Origin: Bacteroidota bacterium | GTDB lineage: Bacteria; Bacteroidota; Bacteroidia; Flavobacteriales_F; PHOS-HE28 | NCBI GenBank assembly: GCA_014584605.1 | Contig: JACTMO010000078.1 | Coordinates: 1 to 39,949 of the forward strand | Length of the DNA stretch: 39,949 nt | Reading direction: 5' to 3' | In this document: positions 32,659 to 39,949 of the stretch, piece by piece | How the letters are laid out: each line of letters starts with the position of its first letter | Position numbering within the stretch: position 1 is the stretch's first letter | The notes under the pieces: model-generated | Databases searched by the model: none | What the model was told of the DNA's origin: nothing | What the model saw: the letters and a program-made list of their open reading frames with translations, nothing else | Made by a program: the position numbers and the translations under genes

Positions 32659-32709
32659 GGAAAGGTCGGCGGTCTGGTGCGGGATCTGCATCCGATCGCC
32701 GACCTTTCC
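32659..32709. repeat. 13-bp perfect inverted repeat before the TlpA-like gene
   Basis: GGAAAGGTCGGCG (32659-32671) pairs with CGCCGACCTTTCC (32697-32709). The 25-nt loop contains a smaller GGAT/ATCC stem. There is no T-tract beyond the 3' arm. It sits 15 nt after the T9SS gene and 25 nt before the next ATG; it could be a partial terminator or an mRNA-stability element. Confidence 0.5.
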
Positions 32710-32734
32710 ATTCCCGCTCCAAACCCCAACACCC

Positions 32735-33223
32735 ATGAGGACCTCCCTGATCGCCCTGGCCCTGCTGCTGGCCTCCTGCGCCCTGGCCCAAAGCCGCGTG
32801 CCCTCCGTCACCCTCCAATCGCTGGACGGCAAGAAGGTGGACAGCAGGACCTGGAGCAACGACGGCAAGCCCATCATCATCAACTTCTGGGCGACCTGGT
32901 GCGCTCCCTGCAAGCGCGAGCTCACCGCCATCGCGGACAAGTACGACACCTGGCGGAAGGAGACCGGCGTGAAGCTCATCGCCGTGAGCATCGACGACGC
33001 GCGCAGCATGGCCCGCGTGGCACCTTACGTCAACGGCCAGGACTGGGATTATGAGTTCTACCTGGACCCCAACGGCGACCTCAAGCGCGCCCTCAACGTC
33101 AACAACATCCCGCACACCTTCCTGGTGAACGGCAAGGGCGAGATCGTGTACCAGCACAACAACTACGAGCCCGGCGACGAGAACGAGCTTTACCAGAAGG
33201 TGAAGCAGGCCGCCGGCAAGTGA
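32735..33223 (+). CDS. TlpA-family thioredoxin-like protein
   Basis: This 162-aa extracytoplasmic thiol-disulfide protein has an N-terminal signal (about 4-19; lipobox LASC with Cys15 possible, or cleavage at ALA-Q). The AhpC/TSA-Redoxin fold shows VTLQSLDGKKV, NFWATWCAPCKREL with active-site Cys56 and Cys59, IAVSIDDARS, and the cis-proline loop NNIPHTFLV followed by NGKGEIVY. It probably reduces disulfides in the envelope. The next gene begins 4 bp downstream, so it is in an operon with the DUF6029 and Omp28-like genes. Confidence 0.93.
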   Translation: MRTSLIALALLLASCALAQSRVPSVTLQSLDGKKVDSRTWSNDGKPIIINFWATWCAPCKRELTAIADKYDTWRKETGVKLIAVSIDDARSMARVAPYVNGQDWDYEFYLDPNGDLKRALNVNNIPHTFLVNGKGEIVYQHNNYEPGDENELYQKVKQAAGK

Positions 33224-33227
33224 CGTG

Positions 33228-34967
33228 ATGCACAAGGCCCCCACCCTCCGCCCGGCGACCATCGCGCTGGCCACCGCCCTGGCCGCCCTGCAGCCCGCCG
33301 TCGCGCAGCAGACCCCCGAGGTGCACGGCAACTTCAGCGCCGACGGGCAGTACTACAACGAGGACCCCGACATCGGCGCGGTGCCCCCGGCCCAGCAATG
33401 GGGCCTCAACGCCTGGGGCAACGTGGTGGTGACCATGGGCCGTTTCCAGGCGGGCCTGCGCCTGGAGAGCTACGAACCCTCCCTGCTGGGCTACCCCGCA
33501 GGCACCCCTTACTCCGGCACGGGCCTTGGCTACCGCTACATCAACTACCACCAGGCCGACCTGGACGTCACGCTGGGCAATTTCTACGAGCAGTTCGGCC
33601 AGGGCATGGTGTTCCGCAGCTACGAGGAACGCTACCTCGGGGTGGACAACGCCATGGACGGCGTGCGCGTGAAATACCGGCCCCTGCCCGGCCTCTACCT
33701 CAAGGGCGTGATGGGCCGCCAGCGCCTGGCCTTCAACGACGGCACGGTGAAGGGCGAGGGCCTGGTGCGTGGCGCCGATGTCGAACTGAGCATCAGCGAG
33801 CTCGACTCGGCCTGGAGCCACACCTGGAACCTCATCCTGGGCGGCAGCTTCGTGAGCAAGTACCAGGCGGCCGCCTCGCAGTTGGTCACCCAGCCTGACG
33901 GCTCGGTGGCCCAGCTGGAGATGCCCGCCAACGTGGGGGCCTGGGCCGGGCGCCTCAACTTCACCAGCCCCCGGTGGAACGTGTACGCCGAATACGCCTA
34001 CAAGATCAACGACCCCAACCGACGCAACAACTACATCTACAAGCCCGGCCAGGGACTGCTGCTCAACGCCACCTACTCCACCAAGGGCCTGGGCGTGAGC
34101 GTGGGCGCCCACTCCTACGACAACATGCTCTACCAGAGCGTGCGCAACGCCCCCACGCCCTTCGACCTCAACATCAACTTCCTGCCGCCCCTCACCAAGC
34201 AGCACACCTACAACCTGCCCGCCACCCTCTACCCCTACGCCACCCAGCCCAACGGCGAGGTGAGCTACCAGGCCGAACTGTTCTACAAGTTCAAGAAGGG
34301 CACCCCCCTGGGCGGCCGGTACGGCACCAAGATCGCCCTCAACGGCAGCACCGCCATGGCCCTGGATACCACGACCGTGGACCTGCTCACCGACAGCGCC
34401 CGCACCGGCTACCGCTCCAGCCTCTTCGCCGGCGACCTCGGCATCGGGGGCAAGTACTTCACCGACCTCAACGTGGAGCTGCGCAAACGCATCAGCGAGA
34501 ACTGGGAGCTGGCCCTCACCTACCTCTACTTCGAGTACGACATCGACGTGATCCAGGGCAAACCCGGCAAACCGCTCGTGTTCGCCGACATGGTGGTGCT
34601 GGAGGGCCTGCACAACTTCAGCGACCGCACCTCCCTGCGCTTCGAGGTGCAACACCTGTGGACCAAGCAGGACCACGGCAACTGGGCCACGGCGGTGGCG
34701 GAGCTCACCTTCAGCCCGCACTGGTTCGTGGCCGCCCAGGACCAGTACAACTACGAGACCTTCGGGGACACCTTCGTGCGCGACGGCCAGGAGGTGAAAG
34801 CCGAGCGCATCCATTACCCCATCGGTGCGGTGGGCTACATCCGCGGCGGCAACCGCTTCCAGCTGAGCTATGGCCGCCAGCGCGCCGGGATCTTCTGCGT
34901 GGGCGGTGTGTGCCGCCAGGTGCCCGCCGCCAACGGCCTTACCTTGTCCATCACCAGCACCTTCTGA
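33228..34967 (+). CDS. DUF6029 family outer-membrane protein
   Basis: This 579-aa protein has a signal peptide (AVA-QQ near residue 26) and many amphipathic beta strands with alternating aromatic residues, ending in SLTITSTF-like aromatic C-terminal strand (TLSITSTF) as in outer-membrane barrels. The N-terminal sequence (EVHGNFSADGQYYNED, LGNFYEQFGQGMVFRSYEERYLGVDNAMDG) matches the Bacteroidota DUF6029 family as I remember it. Function is unknown. It follows a TlpA-like gene and precedes an Omp28-like lipoprotein by 2 bp, an arrangement that points to a shared envelope task. ATG 33228 is chosen over the GTG one codon upstream. Confidence 0.8.
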   Translation: MHKAPTLRPATIALATALAALQPAVAQQTPEVHGNFSADGQYYNEDPDIGAVPPAQQWGLNAWGNVVVTMGRFQAGLRLESYEPSLLGYPAGTPYSGTGLGYRYINYHQADLDVTLGNFYEQFGQGMVFRSYEERYLGVDNAMDGVRVKYRPLPGLYLKGVMGRQRLAFNDGTVKGEGLVRGADVELSISELDSAWSHTWNLILGGSFVSKYQAAASQLVTQPDGSVAQLEMPANVGAWAGRLNFTSPRWNVYAEYAYKINDPNRRNNYIYKPGQGLLLNATYSTKGLGVSVGAHSYDNMLYQSVRNAPTPFDLNINFLPPLTKQHTYNLPATLYPYATQPNGEVSYQAELFYKFKKGTPLGGRYGTKIALNGSTAMALDTTTVDLLTDSARTGYRSSLFAGDLGIGGKYFTDLNVELRKRISENWELALTYLYFEYDIDVIQGKPGKPLVFADMVVLEGLHNFSDRTSLRFEVQHLWTKQDHGNWATAVAELTFSPHWFVAAQDQYNYETFGDTFVRDGQEVKAERIHYPIGAVGYIRGGNRFQLSYGRQRAGIFCVGGVCRQVPAANGLTLSITSTF

Positions 34968-34969
34968 CC

Positions 34970-35824
34970 ATGCGCCCCTCCCTCGCCCACCCGGCCCTCG
35001 CCCTGGTCCTCGCCCTGCCCTTTGCGGCCTGCGACAAGGTGGAGCACCCCTACCAGGCCGTCCAGAACGGCGGGAACAACGGCGATGCCGTGGTGCGCAA
35101 GGTGCTGCTGGAGGACATGACCGGCCACCGCTGCAACAACTGCCCGGACGCCGCCGCCCAGGCCGCAGCCCTGCAGGCCGTGCACGGTGAGGACCTGGTG
35201 GTGATCGCCGTGCACTGCGTGGCCGGCTTCGCAGCACCCCTGCCCCCCATCGGCGACAACATCCTGGACAGTGACCACCGCACCCCCGAGGGTAACACCT
35301 ACGAGACCGCCTTCGGCATCACCTTCCTGCCCACCGGCCTGATCAGCCGCAGGCCTTACAACAGCGTGCTGCAGATCAGCGACGGGGACTGGGGCAGCGC
35401 AGTGAACGAGATCATCGGCGACAGCACGGTCTTCCACCTATGGTTCGACGGCCTCACCTACGGGGGCGGCACGGTGAACACCACCGTCAAACTGGCGCTC
35501 CTCGGCCCGGTCTCCGGCGACCACAACCTGGTGGTGGCCCTCACCGAGGACCATGTGATCGACTGGCAGATCGACGCCAACGCCACCCCGCCCGAAGTGC
35601 CCGACTACGACCACCGCCACATGCTGCGCGGCAACCTCAACGGCATCTGGGGCGTACCCGCCATCGTGGGCTCGGCCGCCGCCGGCGACACCCTTGTGTT
35701 CACGTACAACACCCCCCTGCCGGGCAACGTGCTGAACCCGGACAACTGCGCCCTGGTGGCTTACGTGTACGACGCCACCTCCAAGGAGGTGATGCAGGTG
35801 GAGGAACGCAAGTTCCAGCCCTGA
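34970..35824 (+). CDS. Omp28-like lipoprotein with a CxxC site
   Basis: This 284-aa protein has a lipoprotein signal with lipobox FAAC (Cys21), then LLEDMTGHRCNNCPDAA (about 46-62) with Cys55 and Cys58 at the start of a thioredoxin-like Omp28 fold. The rest is beta-rich (TTVKLALLGPVSGDHNLVVALTEDHVID). It resembles the thioredoxin-like part of the T9SS protein at 30961 (LVEEFTSSTCAPC), so the two are probably distant paralogues with different anchors. It begins 2 bp after the DUF6029 gene and is the last gene of the cluster. The redox partner could be the TlpA-like protein. Confidence 0.82.
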   Translation: MRPSLAHPALALVLALPFAACDKVEHPYQAVQNGGNNGDAVVRKVLLEDMTGHRCNNCPDAAAQAAALQAVHGEDLVVIAVHCVAGFAAPLPPIGDNILDSDHRTPEGNTYETAFGITFLPTGLISRRPYNSVLQISDGDWGSAVNEIIGDSTVFHLWFDGLTYGGGTVNTTVKLALLGPVSGDHNLVVALTEDHVIDWQIDANATPPEVPDYDHRHMLRGNLNGIWGVPAIVGSAAAGDTLVFTYNTPLPGNVLNPDNCALVAYVYDATSKEVMQVEERKFQP

Positions 35825-35910
35825 CCGGCCCCCAGGCCCTTCCAGATACGGATCGCCCGACATGGCCCGTTGTTTGTGGCCGACCGCCGGTTCGCGCCCC
35901 GTGGAGAACC

Positions 35911-35941
35911 GATCGGCCCACCGGGGTCCGAAAGGCCGATC
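35911..35941. terminator. 8-bp perfect inverted repeat after the redox cluster
   Basis: GATCGGCC (35911-35918) and GGCCGATC (35934-35941) flank a 15-nt loop, 86 nt after the lipoprotein stop and 14 nt before the next ATG. It has no T-tract. It could end the upstream operon or form a leader structure. Confidence 0.3.
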
Positions 35942-35955
35942 CTTGACTTACCTTC

Positions 35956-36216
35956 ATGCGCTCGTTCCCCCGAACCGACCGCTTGACCAACCGCTTTGTG
36001 ATGATGGACCAGGGAAGGAAGATGATGGAGCTCAGCAAGCAGGTGCTCCAGAAGGTCAGCTTTGACCGCCGGCTGTTCACCAAGGAACTTATCAAGGCCC
36101 GCCGATGGCTCGGCCAGCACGACCAGCTCGTGCTCAAGGCCTGGTGCCTGGCCACCTTCGGCCACATGTACAAGGATGTGATCCTGGAGGTCTTCAAGAC
36201 CACCATGCGAAGCTGA
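35956..36216 (+). CDS. Small conserved-looking hypothetical protein
   Basis: This basic 86-aa protein has the segment ELSKQVLQKVSFDRRLFTKELIKARRWL (about 25-52) followed by LKAWCLATFGHMYKDVILEVF. I recognise this type of short helical protein as recurrent in Flavobacteriia but know no function. It is likely cytosolic. The start is uncertain. TACCTTC abuts ATG 35956, and if this is a -7 box the true start may be the ATG at 36001. The gene ends 15 bp from the convergent queG. Confidence 0.7.
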   Translation: MRSFPRTDRLTNRFVMMDQGRKMMELSKQVLQKVSFDRRLFTKELIKARRWLGQHDQLVLKAWCLATFGHMYKDVILEVFKTTMRS

Positions 36217-36231
36217 CGCGGCCACGCCCGG

Positions 36232-37161
36232 TCACTGCGCCGAGCGCCGCAGGAAGTCGAGGTTGCGGCGCAGGCCGCCGTATTTGGCGCGCTTCACCGC
36301 GCTGCCCTCGAACAGGCGGTCGAAGACCACTTCCGTCAGGCCGTGCCATTCCTCGCCGGTCAGCGCCATCACCTCCGGCCGCGGTGCGAACTGCGGCTCG
36401 GCATGCGGGGTGGCGAAGCGGTTCCACGGGCACACCTGCTGGCAGATGTCGCAACCGAAGGCCCAACCCGCCAGCCGGCCCAAGAACTCCTCGGGGATCG
36501 CGTCCTTGAGCTCGATGGTGAGGTGGCTGATGCAGCGTGAGCCGTCCACGCCGTAAGGGGTGATGGCTTCGGTGGGACAGGCATCGATGCAACGCCTGCA
36601 GGTGCCGCAATGGTCGGTGGCCGGCGCGTCGGGCTCCAGCTCCAGGTCGGTGATCAGCTCGCACAGAAAGAACCAGCTGCCCGTGCCCTGACGGATCACG
36701 TTGGTGTGCTTGCCGCGCCAGCCCACGCCGGCCTGCTGCGCCCAGGCTTTCTCCAGCACCGGGGCGCTGTCCACGAAAGCCCGCATCGCCACGGCACCGA
36801 AGCTTTCGGTGATGAAGGCCATCAACGCCTTCAGCCGCTGCTTGAGCACCTTGTGGTAGTCGCGGCCGTAGGCGTAGGTGCTCAGCTTGGGGGCCGTCGG
36901 GTCCTGTTGCCTGGGCGGCGTGTGGTAGTTGTACGCCAGGCTGATCACGCTGCGGGCACCGGGCACCAGCTTGGTGGGGTCCAGGCGCAGGTCGAAGTGG
37001 CGCTCCATGTAGCCCATGCTGCCATGGTGCCCCTGCCGCAACCACCGCTCCAGCCTCGGCGCCTCCTCCTCCAGAAAGCCGGCCCGCGCCACCCCGCACG
37101 CCAGGAAGCCGAGCTCGTGCGCCTTGCGCTTGATGGCCTCGGAACGGGCTCGGGCATCCAT
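36232..37161 (-). CDS. queG: Epoxyqueuosine reductase
   Basis: QueG reduces epoxyqueuosine to queuosine in tRNA, using cobalamin and two [4Fe-4S] clusters. The 309-aa protein has VISLAYNYH (72-80), the catalytic-Asp motif FVDSAPVLEKAWA (Asp131), WRGKHTN and GSWFFL. Ferredoxin cysteines follow at CGTCRRCIDACP (185, 188, 191, 195) and CDICQQVCPWN (237, 240, 244). Length is on the short side but complete. ATG 37161 is preferred because a TACCTTGC box ends 4 nt upstream and the preceding in-frame residues look non-coding. Confidence 0.96.
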   Translation of the reverse strand: MDARARSEAIKRKAHELGFLACGVARAGFLEEEAPRLERWLRQGHHGSMGYMERHFDLRLDPTKLVPGARSVISLAYNYHTPPRQQDPTAPKLSTYAYGRDYHKVLKQRLKALMAFITESFGAVAMRAFVDSAPVLEKAWAQQAGVGWRGKHTNVIRQGTGSWFFLCELITDLELEPDAPATDHCGTCRRCIDACPTEAITPYGVDGSRCISHLTIELKDAIPEEFLGRLAGWAFGCDICQQVCPWNRFATPHAEPQFAPRPEVMALTGEEWHGLTEVVFDRLFEGSAVKRAKYGGLRRNLDFLRRSAQ

Positions 37162-37165
37162 GCGG

Positions 37166-37173
37166 GCAAGGTA
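37166..37173 (-). promoter_or_regulatory. -7-like box of queG, leaderless geometry
   Basis: TACCTTGC on the minus strand ends 4 nt before the ATG at 37161. It matches the TAnCTT core of the other boxes but not the last bases of TAnnTTTG. Confidence 0.3.
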
Positions 37174-37399
37174 GCCGCCGCCAGGCGCCGCCACGCCGAC
37201 CCCCTGGAACGGCCGAGCAGGGAAGCGCATCAGGAAGCCCCTGTGCGCCCCCTGTCCTTCACCCGTGGCCATGGAGTTCCGTTGGCGCATTCGTTCACAC
37301 GGTGCTTCTCCGGACCCACATCTTGCTGCATGCGAACGCCGGGAAGACCGGAGGCGTGAGTCCCGAGGCCGAAGACCGGGGGCTTGGACCATCCTTCCC

Positions 37400-37407
37400 G
37401 ACCTTTA
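37400..37407 (+). promoter_or_regulatory. -7-like box of the THUMP methyltransferase gene
   Basis: GACCTTTA ends 4 nt before the ATG at 37412. It is a weak match to TAnnTTTG but has the same spacing as the other genes. The 250 bp between queG and this gene show no other feature. Confidence 0.25.
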
Positions 37408-37411
37408 CCCC

Positions 37412-38590
37412 ATGTCCGACGGCCTGTTCCCCATGACCGCCCAGACCATGTTCGGCCTGGAGGACCTCCTGGTGGCCGAGCTCGGGACCATCGGTGCCCG
37501 CGACATCGAGAAGCACAACCGCGCCGTCGCCTTCCGCGGCGATGAAGCGTGCATGTACCGCGCCAACTTCACCCTGCGCACCGCCCTCCGCATCCTGGTG
37601 CCGGTGCACGACTTCGGGCTCCGCAACGAGGAGGACCTCTACCGCGGCATCAAGGCCATGCCCTGGGAGCGTTACATGGACGTGGACGACACCCTGTCGG
37701 TGCACTGCACGCTCCATTCCGACCGCTTCACGCACTCGCAGTTCCTCGCCCTCAAGGCCAAGGACGCCATCGTGGACCGGTTCCGCGCGCGCTTCGGCCG
37801 CCGCCCCTCGGTGGACCTGGACAACGCCACCCTGCGCATCCACCTGCACATCCGCGGGGATGCATGCCTGGTCTCCCTGGACAGCAGCGGAGGCTCGCTG
37901 CACAAACGCGGCTACCGCGACCACACCAACCTGGCCCCCATCAACGAGGTGCTCGCCGCGGGGCTGGTGCTCCTGTCCGGCTGGGACGGCCGCAGCCACC
38001 TGGTGGACCCCATGTGCGGCAGCGGCACCCTGCTCATCGAAGCGGCCATGATCGCCGGCCGCATCCCGCCCGGCATGCACCGTCCTCGCTTCGGCTTCGA
38101 AGGCTGGAAGGGCTTTCAGCCGGACACCTGGCAGACCGTCCGCTCCGAGGCCCTGGCCCGCATCGATGCGCGGAACAAGCCGCTCATCCTGGGCGGCGAG
38201 CTCAGCCCCCACGTGGCCCGCAAGGCCGAGAGCAACATCGCCAGCGCCGGACTGAAGGACCGCATCCGCATCGTCAACCGGCCCTTCCAGGAGCTGGAAC
38301 CGCCTGAAGGCGGCGGCACCCTGCTCCTCAACCCGCCCTACGGCGAGCGCATGGACAAGGACGAGGACATCAACGCCGTGTACGCCATGATCGGGGACAC
38401 GCTCAAGAAGCGCTGGGCCGGGTGGACCGCCTGGATGATCACCAGCAACATGGAGGCCGCCAAGCACGTCCACCTCACCCCCAGGCCGCGCATCAAGCTC
38501 TTCAACGGCGCGCTCGAATGCCGCTTCATGCGCTACGAGATGTACGCGGGCACGCGGCGCACCTTCGCCCCCGATCCGCCGCAGATGTAA
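37412..38590 (+). CDS. THUMP-domain class I RNA methyltransferase (RlmL/N-type)
   Basis: This 392-aa protein has an N-terminal THUMP/ferredoxin-like part (about 5-155: TAQTMFGLEDLLVAEL, FTLRTALRILVPV, LRIHLHIRGDACLVSLDSSG, then LHKRGYRD). It is followed by a Rossmann methyltransferase with SAM motif DPMCGSGTLLIEAAM (199-213) and the N-P-P-Y catalytic motif NPPYGER (307-313). This layout is that of the RlmL N-terminal half / UPF0020 family, which makes N2-methylguanosine in 23S rRNA, so the likely target is rRNA guanine. The second RlmK methyltransferase domain of the E. coli fusion is absent. ATG 37412 is chosen on the domain start. Confidence 0.9.
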   Translation: MSDGLFPMTAQTMFGLEDLLVAELGTIGARDIEKHNRAVAFRGDEACMYRANFTLRTALRILVPVHDFGLRNEEDLYRGIKAMPWERYMDVDDTLSVHCTLHSDRFTHSQFLALKAKDAIVDRFRARFGRRPSVDLDNATLRIHLHIRGDACLVSLDSSGGSLHKRGYRDHTNLAPINEVLAAGLVLLSGWDGRSHLVDPMCGSGTLLIEAAMIAGRIPPGMHRPRFGFEGWKGFQPDTWQTVRSEALARIDARNKPLILGGELSPHVARKAESNIASAGLKDRIRIVNRPFQELEPPEGGGTLLLNPPYGERMDKDEDINAVYAMIGDTLKKRWAGWTAWMITSNMEAAKHVHLTPRPRIKLFNGALECRFMRYEMYAGTRRTFAPDPPQM

Positions 38591-38615
38591 ACCTTACTGG
38601 ACCGCGCTCCGCGCC

Positions 38616-39641
38616 TTACTCGAACAGGCTTCCAGGCTTCACGCTCGGCACCCGCCCCAGGTGGCGGTAGGCCCGCTCGGTGGCCAGGCGTCCGCGCGGC
38701 GTGCGCTGTAGGTAGCCCTCCATGATCAGGAAGGGCTCGTACACTTCCTCGATGGTGCCGGCCTCCTCGCCCACCGCCGTGGCCACCGTGTTCAGCCCCA
38801 CCGGCCCGCCGCCGAACTTGTCGATGATGGCCCCCAGGATCCGGTTGTCCATCTCGTCCAGCCCGTGCGCATCCACGTTCAAGGCCTTCAGCGCGTGCTG
38901 GGCGATGGCCAGCGTGATGGTGCCGTCGCCCTGGATCTGCGCGAAGTCGCGCACCCGCCGCAGCAGCGCGTTGGCGATCCGCGGGGTGCCGCGGCTGCGC
39001 CGCGCGATCTCCACCGCCGCCTCCTCGGCGATCGGCACGTTCAGCAGGCCCGCGCTGCGCTTCACGATGCCCGTGAGGGTGGGCGCGTCGTAGTAGTCCA
39101 GCCGGCTGTTGATGCCGAAGCGCGCCCGCAGCGGGGCCGTCAGCAGGCCGCTCCGCGTGGTGGCCCCCACCAGCGTAAAGGGGTTCAGCGCGATCTGCAC
39201 CGTGCGCGCGTTCGGCCCGGCATCGATCACCAGGTCGATCCGGTAGTCCTCCATCGCGCTGTACAGGTACTCCTCGATCACCGGCGTCAACCGGTGGATC
39301 TCGTCGATGAAGAGGACGTCATGCGGCTCCAGGTTCGTCAGCAGCCCCGCCAGGTCGGCCGGCTTGTCCAGCACAGGGCCGCTGGTGATCCGGATGCCCA
39401 CCCCCATCTCCGCCGCGATGATGTTGGCCAGCGTGGTCTTGCCCAGCCCCGGCGGGCCATGCAGCAGCACATGATCCAGGGCCTCGCCCCGCTGCCGTGC
39501 CGCCTGCACGAACACCTTCAGGTTGTCCGTCACCGCCCGCTGCCCGGCGAATTCGCCGAACTGCCGGGGGCGCAGCACCTGCTCCAGTTCCTTGTCGCTG
39601 GCGGCGCGCTGCTCCTGCCGGGGGTCGAAGGACGCGGGCAT
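38616..39641 (-). CDS. ruvB: Holliday junction helicase motor RuvB
   Basis: RuvB is the hexameric AAA+ motor that drives branch migration with RuvA. The 341-aa protein has Walker [10 protein letters not shown] (62-70), Walker B FIDEIH (111-116), sensor GATTRSG, arginine-finger region APLRARFG, and the C-terminal winged-helix domain with [17 protein letters not shown] and the closing RTPRGRLAT. Length is normal. ATG 39641 is chosen because a TACCTTCG box ends 4 nt upstream and the extra N-terminal residues of longer readings look non-coding. The gene is not next to ruvA (28542), as usual in Bacteroidota. Confidence 0.97.
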   Translation of the reverse strand: MPASFDPRQEQRAASDKELEQVLRPRQFGEFAGQRAVTDNLKVFVQAARQRGEALDHVLLHGPPGLGKTTLANIIAAEMGVGIRITSGPVLDKPADLAGLLTNLEPHDVLFIDEIHRLTPVIEEYLYSAMEDYRIDLVIDAGPNARTVQIALNPFTLVGATTRSGLLTAPLRARFGINSRLDYYDAPTLTGIVKRSAGLLNVPIAEEAAVEIARRSRGTPRIANALLRRVRDFAQIQGDGTITLAIAQHALKALNVDAHGLDEMDNRILGAIIDKFGGGPVGLNTVATAVGEEAGTIEEVYEPFLIMEGYLQRTPRGRLATERAYRHLGRVPSVKPGSLFE

Positions 39642-39645
39642 GGGG

Positions 39646-39653
39646 CGAAGGTA
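39646..39653 (-). promoter_or_regulatory. -7-like box of ruvB, leaderless geometry
   Basis: TACCTTCG on the minus strand (one mismatch to TAnnTTTG) ends exactly 4 nt before the ATG at 39641. Confidence 0.45.
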
Positions 39654-39725
39654 GATCGGCGGGGCGGGCGGGCACAGCGCCGCGATCTTGGGCATGGCCA
39701 TCTCGTTGAGCGGGACACGTTGTGC

Positions 39726-39848
39726 TCAGGCGATCAGGTGTCCATCCCGCACGGCCACATGGGTGTGCACCTGCACGGATGAACACCCCTCCTGCGCGTG
39801 GATCGCTCCACACGCCGCACAAGGAGGGGGCTTAGGCCGAGTGCTCAT
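39726..39848 (-). CDS. Possible 40-aa peptide with a CxxC motif
   Basis: On the minus strand an ATG-to-TGA frame encodes 40 residues starting MSTRPKPPPCAACGAIHAQ, with a further Cys and a His-containing middle, and ending VAVRDGHLIA. The CAAC pair plus Cys and His could bind a metal or form a disulfide. It is downstream of a hairpin and of the partial gene at the window edge, and upstream of ruvB. No family is recognised, and chance cannot be excluded. An imperfect 11-bp inverted repeat (39737-39747 with 39777-39787, one mismatch) lies inside it. Confidence 0.35.
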   Translation of the reverse strand: MSTRPKPPPCAACGAIHAQEGCSSVQVHTHVAVRDGHLIA

Positions 39849-39858
39849 GCACCCCAAT

Positions 39859-39896
39859 GCCGAGGGCCGCCCCGCGCAAGCGAAGCGGCCCTCGGC
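39859..39896 (-). terminator. Strong hairpin downstream of the partial T9SS gene
   Basis: GCCGAGGGCCGC pairs perfectly with GCGGCCCTCGGC (12 bp). The 14-nt loop contains an inner CGC-GCAA-GCG tetraloop stem. It lies 17 nt past the stop of the minus-strand gene at the window edge. No T-run follows, as is frequent in this GC-rich sequence. Confidence 0.5.
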
Positions 39897-39913
39897 CATC
39901 GTTCTGTGTCATC

Positions 39914-39949
39914 CTATCGCGCCACCTTCACCGCCTTCTTCACCACGAA
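39914..39949 (-). CDS. 3' end of a gene, probably a T9SS cargo protein (partial)
   Basis: The last 11 codons and TAG stop of a minus-strand gene are visible, encoding FVVKKAVKVAR. A hydrophobic pair followed by alternating Lys/Val and a final Arg is how T9SS type A sorting domains end in this window (compare VSVLKR and FRVVR). The rest lies outside the window, so the identification is tentative. It is followed by a strong hairpin. Confidence 0.5.
   Translation of the reverse strand, partial: FVVKKAVKVAR

Noticed and set aside
39737..39787. Imperfect 11-bp inverted repeat upstream of ruvB as a regulatory site
   Set aside because: It has a 29-nt loop and one mismatch and lies inside a possible coding frame; too weak to call separately.
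1..39949. CRISPR arrays, tRNA/rRNA genes, transposases, phage genes
   Set aside because: No regularly spaced repeats, no tRNA T-loop/anticodon patterns, and no DDE, HUH or integrase motifs were seen on reading both strands.

Overview
The window is high-GC DNA from a member of the Bacteroidota, most likely a Flavobacteriales-type environmental lineage. This rests on a full-length SprA translocon of the type IX secretion system (T9SS), several secreted proteins with T9SS C-terminal sorting domains, Bacteroidota-style promoter boxes (TAnnTTTG) in place of sigma70 boxes, a Bacteroidota-type TonB/ExbB/ExbD/ExbD operon, and families such as DUF6029 and Omp28-like proteins. No phage, transposase, CRISPR array, rRNA or tRNA was recognised.

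Layout. (1) 0-9.3 kb is a patchy region: an aldehyde dehydrogenase, a hypothetical membrane protein, a 25-codon remnant of a second aldehyde dehydrogenase start, a secreted S51 (cyanophycinase-like) protein, a tandem universal-stress protein, a 44-aa membrane peptide, a TPR/T9SS chimera abutting a headless T9SS tail, a remnant resembling the start of an EamA-type transporter, a BNR-type T9SS cargo and deoC. (2) 9.4-15.6 kb is a tight seven-gene operon: exbB, exbD, exbD, tonB, a small two-helix protein, a PstS-like lipoprotein and a TPR protein. It starts at a good promoter near 9470. (3) 15.7-20.4 kb holds an APC amino-acid permease and the sulfate-activation genes cysC, cysD and cysN. (4) 20.4-29.1 kb, minus strand, reads ruvA, sprA, gcvH, vanZ-like. 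(5) 29.3-36.2 kb has a sirtuin, two T9SS cargo proteins and a thiol-redox envelope cluster (Omp28-like CxxC T9SS protein, TlpA-like thioredoxin, DUF6029 barrel, Omp28-like CxxC lipoprotein), then a small conserved hypothetical. (6) 36.2-39.9 kb carries queG, a THUMP-domain RNA methyltransferase, ruvB, a possible 40-aa CxxC peptide and the last 11 codons of another probable T9SS cargo.

How it fits together. SprA would export the T9SS cargo encoded around it. The TonB operon would energise outer-membrane uptake. The Omp28/TlpA/DUF6029 group looks like an envelope redox module of unknown role. Housekeeping genes (ruvA, ruvB, queG, gcvH, deoC, cys genes) are interspersed.

The most striking non-gene signal is a recurring TA[T/C]CTT[T/C]G-like box placed 4-6 nt before the ATG of about ten genes. 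In Bacteroidota this is where a -7 promoter element would give a leaderless or nearly leaderless mRNA. The best gene-level oddities are the two truncated 'gene heads' (aldehyde dehydrogenase and transporter) and the fused T9SS tails, which point to local deletion and recombination in the first 7 kb.
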